Source: an uncultured Campylobacter sp. (lineage in GTDB: Bacteria; Campylobacterota; Campylobacteria; Campylobacterales; Campylobacteraceae). Taken from it: DNA of 13,347 bases. A model generated the notes under the pieces. That model was not told the DNA's origin, did no database searches, and saw nothing but the letters and a program-made list of their open reading frames with translations. The DNA is taken from the NCBI RefSeq assembly GCF_947255105.1, contig NZ_CAMYFP010000020.1, positions 1 through 13,347 on the forward strand, read 5' to 3'. Numbering within the stretch: position 1 is the first letter of the stretch; every line of letters begins with the position of its first letter. The position numbers and the translations under genes are program-made. Positions 9,258 through 13,347 of the stretch are shown here, piece after piece.

Positions 9258-9279
9258 AAAGCCCAAATAAATGGGCTTT
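9258..9279 (-). terminator. Intrinsic terminator or attenuator between rplL and rpoB
   Basis: The transcript forms an 8-bp stem, AAAGCCCA with TGGGCTTT, around a 6-base loop TTTATT. The T run extends two bases beyond the stem before a C. It begins 5 bases after the rplL stop. Because rpoB has no obvious promoter of its own in the remaining spacer, this is best read as a partial terminator that lowers rpoBC expression relative to the ribosomal protein genes, as known for the E. coli rplL-rpoB junction. Confidence 0.75.
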
Positions 9280-9284
9280 AGTTG

Positions 9285-9659
9285 TTATTTAAGTTCGACT
9301 TTAGCTCCAGCCTCTTCTAACTCTTTGCGAGCAGCTTCAGCCTCTTCTTTGCTTATACCCTCTTTTAAGGTAGATGGAGTTTTCTCAACTGCATCTTTTG
9401 CATCTTTTAATCCTAAGCCAGTAAGTGTTCTCACAACTTTAATAACGTTGATTTTTTTGTCACCTGCGTCAAGTAGAACTACGTCAAACTCGGTTTTTTC
9501 TTCAGCTGCTTCACCGCTAACGCCGCCTGCTGCTCCAGCAACCATAACAGGAGCTGCACTTACGCCAAATTTCTCTTCAAACTCTTTTACAAGCTCACTC
9601 AACTCTAAAACTGATAAATTTGAGATATACTCTAATACATCTTCTTTTGTTATTGCCAT
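9285..9659 (-). CDS. rplL: Large-subunit ribosomal protein L7/L12
   Basis: Flexible stalk protein of the 50S subunit that recruits and activates translational GTPases such as EF-Tu and EF-G. It has 124 residues. The N-terminal dimerisation helices cover about 1-35, an Ala/Gly/Val hinge covers about 34-52, and the compact C-terminal domain includes the factor-binding stretch GLGLKDAKDAVE at 81-92. The start ATG has AGGAG 7 bases upstream, and the gene begins 17 bases after rplJ, which encodes its anchoring partner. L12 is present in several copies per ribosome, so stronger translation of this gene than of its neighbours is expected. Confidence 0.98.
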   Translation of the reverse strand: MAITKEDVLEYISNLSVLELSELVKEFEEKFGVSAAPVMVAGAAGGVSGEAAEEKTEFDVVLLDAGDKKINVIKVVRTLTGLGLKDAKDAVEKTPSTLKEGISKEEAEAARKELEEAGAKVELK

Positions 9660-9676
9660 TTAATTTCTCCTAATAA

Positions 9677-10156
9677 TTATGCAGATTGTTCTTTTTTCTC
9701 TTTAAGCGCATTTAGTCCAATTGTAAAATTTTGAACTGGTGCGTTCCATACTTGCAAAAGCATAGCAAGCAACTCATCACGACTTGGCATTTTAGAAAGT
9801 GCTTTAACTTTCTCTACAGTTGCAACTTCACCATCTAAGTGAGCTGTTTTGATAACAAATAAATTGTTATTTTCTTCAAATTTAGCAGCTACTTTTGTTG
9901 TTGCAAGCTGTTCGCCCCATACAAAAATGTTAGTGTCTTTCAACTCTAAACCGTCTTTGCCAGCCTCTTTTAAAGCAATACCTGCAAGTGTGTTTTTTAT
10001 AACTTGGACTCTAACATTTTGCTCTTTTGCACTAACTCTTAGTGCTTCAAGCTCTTTTACTGTTAGACCTTTAAATTCACTAACAACGATCGCTTCGGAA
10101 GTTTTAAACTCCTCTGAAAGCTCAGAGACCATTTTGATCTTCTCATTTCTTGTCAA
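9677..10156 (-). CDS. rplJ: Large-subunit ribosomal protein L10
   Basis: Base of the ribosomal stalk: the N-terminal domain binds 23S rRNA beside L11, and the C-terminal helix carries L12 dimers. I place the start at TTG 10156, giving 159 residues (MTRNEKIKMV...), because AAGGAG lies 5 bases upstream and the N-terminus then matches the family start MTR-EK. The frame is open to an ATG at 10207, but the extra 17 residues lie in the leader and have no ribosome binding site I can see. The core includes KNTL at 54-57 and a charged C-terminal helix ending EKKEQSA. It sits 88 bases after rplA, a spacer with hairpins suggesting autogenous control, and 17 bases before rplL. Confidence 0.95.
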   Translation of the reverse strand: MTRNEKIKMVSELSEEFKTSEAIVVSEFKGLTVKELEALRVSAKEQNVRVQVIKNTLAGIALKEAGKDGLELKDTNIFVWGEQLATTKVAAKFEENNNLFVIKTAHLDGEVATVEKVKALSKMPSRDELLAMLLQVWNAPVQNFTIGLNALKEKKEQSA

Positions 10157-10244
10157 TTCTACTCCTTTCCGATCGGTGATTTCAAGCAGAGAGAGCATAT
10201 TGCTCAATTAAGCTATTAGCCTCGGCTATCTCCAATCTAAGATG
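10157..10244 (-). promoter_or_regulatory. Hairpin-bearing rplJ leader, candidate L10 autoregulatory site
   Basis: The 88-base spacer between rplA and rplJ is the longest among the ribosomal protein genes here and contains two short inverted repeats. TAGCC (10217-10221) pairs with GGCTA (10224-10228), and GAGCA (10193-10197) pairs with TGCTC (10201-10205). In many bacteria the L10-L12 complex represses its own mRNA by binding a structured leader at this position. I infer the same role here from position and structure; I could not match a consensus. Confidence 0.4.
10162..10167 (-). promoter_or_regulatory. Ribosome binding site that fixes the rplJ TTG start
   Basis: AAGGAG stands 5 bases before TTG at 10156. 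It lies within, not upstream of, the longer open frame starting at 10207, so it argues directly for the TTG start. Confidence 0.75.
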
Positions 10245-10946
10245 TTATTTTAAATCTATAAGTTCCTGCGTATCAAGCTTAATTGACGGACTCATAGTAA
10301 GAGAGAGTGTAGCATTTCTTACATATCTACCTTTAGCAGCTGCTGGCTTGTGCTTGTTTATCGCTCTAATAAAAGTATTTAGATTATCTAAGAGCTGCTC
10401 TTTTGTAAAACTAGCCTTGCCCACACCTGCATTGATATTGCCCTCTTTATCGACACGGAAATTAACCTGTCCGCTTTTTGCATTTTTTACAGCCTGTGCA
10501 ACATCCATTGTTACTGTTCCGGTTTTTGGATTTGGCATAAGTCCCTTAGGTCCTAATATCCTACCAACTCTACCAACCAATCCCATTAAATTTGGAGTTG
10601 CTATCAACATGTCAAAATTTAATTGACCTTTTTGGATATCTTCTATTAACTCTTCAGCTCCAACGATATCGGCACCTGCGTTTTTTGCCTCATCAGCTTT
10701 TGCATCTTTTGCAATAACTGCAACTCTTACTTTTTTACCTGTTCCTGCTGGTAAAACAACAGAGCCTCTAACCATTTGATCGGCGTGTCTTGGATCTACA
10801 TTTAATCTCAAAGAGATCTCAACAGTTTCATCAAATTTAGCAGATGAGAGAGCTTTTGCAATCTCTACTGCCTCATTGAGCTGATAAATTTTATCACTAT
10901 CTATCTTGCCTAATAACTCTTTAAATCTTTTAGTTTTTTTTGCCAT
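10245..10946 (-). CDS. rplA: Large-subunit ribosomal protein L1
   Basis: L1 binds 23S rRNA at the mobile L1 stalk near the E site and helps release deacylated tRNA; in other bacteria it also represses its own operon. The protein has 233 residues, the normal length. Recognisable blocks are LNVDPRHADQMVRGSVVLPA (about 48-67), the central segment GRILGPKGLMPNPKTGTV, and the C-terminal GRYVRNATLSLTMSPSIKLD. The ATG has GAGGA upstream at about 6 bases. It follows rplK after 52 bases, a pairing conserved across bacteria. Nothing unusual is seen in the coding sequence. Confidence 0.98.
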   Translation of the reverse strand: MAKKTKRFKELLGKIDSDKIYQLNEAVEIAKALSSAKFDETVEISLRLNVDPRHADQMVRGSVVLPAGTGKKVRVAVIAKDAKADEAKNAGADIVGAEELIEDIQKGQLNFDMLIATPNLMGLVGRVGRILGPKGLMPNPKTGTVTMDVAQAVKNAKSGQVNFRVDKEGNINAGVGKASFTKEQLLDNLNTFIRAINKHKPAAAKGRYVRNATLSLTMSPSIKLDTQELIDLK

Positions 10947-10972
10947 CTAATTTCCTCGCATAAAATTTGCTT

Positions 10973-10991
10973 CCGCTTTTAGCCTTAGCGG
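10973..10991 (-). promoter_or_regulatory. Small inverted repeat between rplK and rplA
   Basis: CCGCT at 10973-10977 pairs with AGCGG at 10987-10991 around a 9-base loop, just ahead of the rplA ribosome binding site. The stem is only 5 bp, so this may be chance. It could also be a minor pause, processing or L1-binding element. Confidence 0.25.
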
Positions 10992-10998
10992 TAAAAGG

Positions 10999-11424
10999 TT
11001 ACTCAACTATCTCAACACCCATAGATCTTGCAGAGCCTTCGATAATTCTTGCGGCGTGCTCTTTATCTTTTGTATTAAGATCAGCTATTTTTTTCTCAAC
11101 AATTTCTAAAACTTGCGCTTTAGTAAGTTTTCCAACTTTATTTTTCAAAGGATTGTCGGTTCCCTTTGTAATACCTGCAGCTTTTTTTATAAGATCAGTT
11201 GCTGGCGGTTGTTTTGTAACAAATGTAAAACTTTTATCAGAATAGACTGTAATTACAACAGGAATGTTAAAACCTGCCATATCTTTTGTCTTTTCGTTAA
11301 ATGCCTTACAAAATTCCATTATATTTACACCTTTTTGACCAAGAGCAGGTCCAACTGGCGGACTTGGATTGGCTTTGGCTGCAGCAATTTGTAATTTAAT
11401 CTCACCTATAACTTTTTTAGCCAT
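10999..11424 (-). CDS. rplK: Large-subunit ribosomal protein L11
   Basis: L11 binds the GTPase-associated centre of 23S rRNA with L10/L12 and is the target region for thiostrepton-type antibiotics; in species with RelA-type enzymes it is needed for the stringent response. The protein has 141 residues, the standard length. The N-terminal domain carries the proline-rich PSPPVGPALGQ at 20-30, and the RNA-binding C-terminal domain runs from about 72 (KQPPATDLIKKAAGI) to the end (GSARSMGVEIVE). GGAG lies 8 bases before ATG. It follows nusG after 20 bases, the widely conserved nusG-rplK order. Confidence 0.98.
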   Translation of the reverse strand: MAKKVIGEIKLQIAAAKANPSPPVGPALGQKGVNIMEFCKAFNEKTKDMAGFNIPVVITVYSDKSFTFVTKQPPATDLIKKAAGITKGTDNPLKNKVGKLTKAQVLEIVEKKIADLNTKDKEHAARIIEGSARSMGVEIVE

Positions 11425-11444
11425 AAATTTATCTCCTTTTAAAT

Positions 11445-11975
11445 TTAAACAATCTTTTCAACTTGTGAATATAAAATCTCAACTGGTGTACTTCTTCCAA
11501 ATATAGATACATTTAGCTTCAAGGTTCCATGCAACATATCATACTCTTCAACAGTTCCATTAAAGTTAGCAAAAGGACCTTCAGTTATCCTAACTAACTC
11601 GCCCTCTTCAAAAGAAATCTTTGGTTTAGGTGCTGCTCTTTTATTGACCTTATCAAGGATTAGCTCAACATCTTTCTCGCTCAATGGCGATGGGCTTTTT
11701 GACTCCCCTATAAATCTACTAACCTTTGGAAGCATCTGAATTTTGTGCCAAAGTGAGGTACTTAAAGCTAAGTATGCAAAGCAATAGCCAGGATAAAGAC
11801 TTCTCTCTTTGATGACTTGTTTTCCATTTTTTACCTCTATAACATCCTCTGTTGGAACTACGACCTGTTTTATCTGCTCTTCTAAAGCATTATTTTTTGC
11901 CAATGCCTCTATAGCTCTTTTTACACTCATCTCTGAACCAGCATAAGTCTGTATTGCATACCATCTATGTGTCAC
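11445..11975 (-). CDS. nusG: Transcription termination/antitermination factor NusG
   Basis: NusG binds the RNA polymerase clamp through its N-terminal NGN domain and links to Rho or ribosomal protein S10 through its C-terminal KOW domain. The NGN domain covers about 4-110 (starting RWYAIQTYAGSE) and the KOW motif about 120-150 (GELVRITEGPFANFNGTVEE). I place the start at GTG 11975, giving 176 residues, because AAAAGG ends 7 bases upstream and the N-terminus MTHRWY then matches the family. A TTG two codons earlier at 11981 is in frame but only one base from the AAGG. The ribosome binding site overlaps the secE stop codon, so the two genes are probably translationally coupled. Confidence 0.96.
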   Translation of the reverse strand: MTHRWYAIQTYAGSEMSVKRAIEALAKNNALEEQIKQVVVPTEDVIEVKNGKQVIKERSLYPGYCFAYLALSTSLWHKIQMLPKVSRFIGESKSPSPLSEKDVELILDKVNKRAAPKPKISFEEGELVRITEGPFANFNGTVEEYDMLHGTLKLNVSIFGRSTPVEILYSQVEKIV

Positions 11976-11982
11976 TGTCAAA

Positions 11983-11988
11983 CCTTTT
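11983..11988 (-). promoter_or_regulatory. Ribosome binding site that decides the nusG start
   Basis: AAAAGG overlaps the TAA stop of secE (11987-11989). It is 7 bases from GTG at 11975 but only 1 base from TTG at 11981, so it supports the GTG start. Confidence 0.65.
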
Positions 11989-12166
11989 AAACAAATAGTG
12001 AGATGATAGATGACATAATCAGATCAACCAACGCTAAAAATAGAGAGATAACTGATACGACTATTATAACCGCTATAAATGCATTTCTTATCTGCTCTTT
12101 TTTAGGAAAAATAACCTTATCTATCTCAGATCTAGAGTCAATTAAGTACTTTTTTATTTTATTCAT
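11987..12166 (-). CDS. secE: Preprotein translocase subunit SecE (short, single-span type)
   Basis: SecE clamps and stabilises SecY in the inner-membrane protein-conducting channel. The protein has 59 residues: a basic amphipathic N-terminal part (MNKIKKYLIDSRSEIDKVIF, with the family-typical D-x-V-x-(F/W)-P pattern at DKVIFP) followed by one hydrophobic membrane segment at about 29-57. This is the short one-span form, unlike the three-span SecE of E. coli. ATG at 12166 has AAGG 6 bases upstream. The open frame reaches 12211, but that extension lies inside the tRNA-Trp gene and is not credible. The gene starts 15 bases after the tRNA 3' end and precedes nusG, a near-universal neighbour. Confidence 0.93.
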   Translation of the reverse strand: MNKIKKYLIDSRSEIDKVIFPKKEQIRNAFIAVIIVVSVISLFLALVDLIMSSIISLFV

Positions 12167-12181
12167 TTTATACCTTAAAAG

Positions 12182-12257
12182 TGGCAGGGCAAGAGGGATT
12201 CGAACCCCCAACCTGCGGATTTGGAATCCGACGCTCTACCGTTGGAGCTATTGCCCT
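12182..12257 (-). tRNA. trnW: tRNA-Trp (anticodon CCA)
   Basis: A full cloverleaf can be drawn. The acceptor stem pairs AGGGCAA with TTGCCCT, the D stem pairs GCTC with GAGC, the anticodon loop is TTCCAAA with anticodon CCA, and the T arm is GGGGG-TTCGAAT-CCCTC. The discriminator is G, as usual for tryptophan tRNA, and the 3' CCA is encoded. Its length is 76 bases. The anticodon stem's outermost pair is a T-C mismatch. It lies 7 bases after the rpmG stop and 15 bases before secE on the same strand, so it is probably cut out of a mixed mRNA/tRNA transcript by RNase P and 3' nucleases. Confidence 0.97.
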
Positions 12258-12264
12258 AGTTAAT

Positions 12265-12423
12265 CTAGCCTTTTAACTTTACTTCTTTGTGCAAAGTATG
12301 TTTTCTAAGTCTTGGGCAATACTTCATCAATTCTAATTTTTGAGTTGATGTCTTACTATTTTTATAAGTTGAGTAGTTGATATCACCTGACTCTGAACAC
12401 TTTAAACCTACTTTTATTCTCAT
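12265..12423 (-). CDS. rpmG: Large-subunit ribosomal protein L33
   Basis: Small basic 50S protein of 52 residues near the ribosomal E site. The translation begins MRIKVGLKC, continues GDINYSTYKNSK, contains LELMKYCPR and ends KHTLHKEVKLKG, a clear match to the L33 family. ATG at 12423 has AAGGA 6 bases upstream, and the stop is TAG. The family's zinc-binding form has two Cys-x-x-Cys pairs; here the first is C-S-E-S and the second C-P-R-L, leaving only C9 and C36, so a normal four-cysteine zinc ribbon cannot form. The position between tuf and tRNA-Trp/secE is typical of Campylobacterota. Confidence 0.95.
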   Translation of the reverse strand: MRIKVGLKCSESGDINYSTYKNSKTSTQKLELMKYCPRLRKHTLHKEVKLKG

Positions 12424-12441
12424 AATCTATCCTTAAATTTC

Positions 12442-12470
12442 ATAAAGAGTAGCAAAAAGCTACCCTTTAT
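12442..12470 (-). terminator. Long hairpin between tuf and rpmG
   Basis: A 12-bp stem (12442-12453 with 12459-12470, one G-U pair) closes a five-base TTTTT loop 9 bases after the tuf stop. In the tuf-sense direction the stem is followed by GAAATTTAAGG, which is the start of the rpmG ribosome binding region, so there is no U tract. It may therefore act as a weak attenuator, a 3'-end stabiliser for abundant tuf mRNA, or an RNase III site rather than a full terminator. Confidence 0.5.
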
Positions 12471-12478
12471 AGTTAGAA

Positions 12479-13347
12479 TTAACCTAAAATTTTAGATACA
12501 ACACCTGAACCTACAGTTTTACCACCTTCTCTAATGGCAAATCTAGTTCCTTGCTCAAGTGCAACTGGGTGTATAAGCTCAACAGTTATTTTAACGTTAT
12601 CGCCTGGCATTACCATCTCAGTTCCCTCAGGAAGATGAATTGATCCTGTAACGTCAGTCGTTCTTACGTAAAACTGTGGTCTATAGTTGTTGAAAAATGC
12701 TGTGTGTCTTCCACCCTCTTCTTTTGTTAGGATATAAACCTCAGCCTCAAATTTGCTGTGAGGAGTAATTGACTTAGGTTTAGCTAAAACCATACCTCTT
12801 TCAACGTCTTCTTTCTTTGTGCCTCTAAGCAAGATACCAACGTTATCGCCAGCCTCGCCTTGATCCATCTCTTTTCTAAACATCTCAACGCCTGTAACTG
12901 TTGTTGTTTGAGTTGGTTTAATACCTACTATTTCAATAGTGTCACCTACTTTAACAACACCTTTTTCTATTCTTCCAGTTACAACTGTACCACGACCTGA
13001 AATTGAGAAGATATCTTCGATAGGCATCAAGAAATCTTTATCTGTATCTCTCTTTGGAGTTGGGATATACTCATCAACTGCATCCATTAGCTTCATTATC
13101 TTAGCTGACCATGGACCATCTTCACCTTTTTTAGCCTCTTCTAGTGCTTGATATGCAGAACCTACGATGATTGGTGTATCGTCTCCTGGGAAACCATACT
13201 CATTCAAAAGCTCTCTAACTTCCATTTCAACTAGCTCGATAAGCTCGGCGTCATCAACTAAGTCCTCTTTGTTTAAAAATACAACAATGTAAGGAACACC
13301 AACTTGTCTTGCAAGAAGTATATGCTCTCTAGTTTGTGGCATCGGAC
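12479..13347 (-). CDS. tuf: Elongation factor Tu, C-terminal part (5' end outside window)
   Basis: EF-Tu delivers aminoacyl-tRNA to the ribosomal A site as a GTP complex. The window holds about 288 of ~399 residues. The frame runs off the right edge: the codon before ATG 13342 is CCG, preceded by GT of a glycine codon, matching the family's internal GPMPQTREH, so that ATG is not the start. Visible are the GTPase NKxD motif as NKED (about residue 24 of the fragment), the G5 motif as SAY rather than the usual SAL, domain 2 (GRGTVVTGRIEKG) and domain 3 with GGRHTAFFNNYRPQFYVRTTDV. The missing part holds the P-loop, switch I and the DxxG motif. It ends in TAA and heads the visible operon. Confidence 0.97.
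   Translation of the reverse strand, partial: PMPQTREHILLARQVGVPYIVVFLNKEDLVDDAELIELVEMEVRELLNEYGFPGDDTPIIVGSAYQALEEAKKGEDGPWSAKIMKLMDAVDEYIPTPKRDTDKDFLMPIEDIFSISGRGTVVTGRIEKGVVKVGDTIEIVGIKPTQTTTVTGVEMFRKEMDQGEAGDNVGILLRGTKKEDVERGMVLAKPKSITPHSKFEAEVYILTKEEGGRHTAFFNNYRPQFYVRTTDVTGSIHLPEGTEMVMPGDNVKITVELIHPVALEQGTRFAIREGGKTVGSGVVSKILG

Noticed and set aside
9271..9663. 130-codon plus-strand open frame opposite rplL
   Set aside because: It is a low-complexity Ser/Ala/Pro shadow of the Ala- and Glu-rich rplL coding strand, with no recognisable family.
12167..12211. Fifteen-residue N-terminal extension of SecE
   Set aside because: Most of it lies inside the tRNA-Trp gene; ATG 12166 has its own ribosome binding site.
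12003..12263. 86-codon plus-strand open frame across secE and tRNA-Trp
   Set aside because: It reads antisense through a tRNA and secE; its RGIRTPNLRIWNPTLYRWSYCPS tail is the usual spurious translation of the antisense of a tRNA.
13340..13342. ATG at 13342 as the EF-Tu start
   Set aside because: The frame continues to the window edge with CCG and a glycine codon, matching the internal GPMPQTREH of EF-Tu; the gene is truncated by the window.

Overview
The window is a core translation and transcription gene cluster, transcribed entirely on the minus strand. From right to left it reads tuf (5' end missing), rpmG, tRNA-Trp, secE, nusG, rplK, rplA, rplJ, rplL, rpoB, rpoC. This gene order, the AT-rich composition, the ~1.38 kaa beta and ~1.5 kaa beta' subunits, and the close match of L1, L10, L33, NusG and EF-Tu to remembered Campylobacter proteins point to a Campylobacterota (epsilonproteobacterial) chromosome, most likely Campylobacter or a near relative. 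Species cannot be fixed from the sequence alone.

Layout. 12479-13347 is the C-terminal ~288 residues of EF-Tu. 12182-12423 holds ribosomal protein L33 and tRNA-Trp(CCA), 7 bases apart. 11445-12166 holds the small single-span SecE and the elongation factor NusG. 9285-11424 is the L11-L1-L10-L7/L12 ribosomal stalk and L1 block. 5057-9190 and 553-5064 encode the beta and beta' subunits of RNA polymerase, which overlap by 8 bases but are not fused. 1-552 has no gene. It contains a hairpin just after rpoC and then about 400 bases of AT-rich, degenerate, shuffled direct repeats.

How it works together. The cluster co-produces the ribosomal stalk and its GTPase partner (L11, L10, L12, EF-Tu), the transcription machinery (beta, beta', NusG), the translocon subunit SecE and a tRNA. 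Control points visible in the DNA are RNA structures rather than recognisable promoters: an 88-base hairpin-bearing leader before rplJ, an attenuator-like terminator between rplL and rpoB followed by a perfect 20-bp palindrome, and a long hairpin between tuf and rpmG. Three start codons should be set by Shine-Dalgarno spacing and family alignment rather than by the longest ORF: rpoC (ATG at 5064), nusG (GTG at 11975) and rplJ (TTG at 10156).

I found no mobile element, CRISPR array, phage or defence gene and no convincing new system. The least explained stretch is the repeat region at 1-402.
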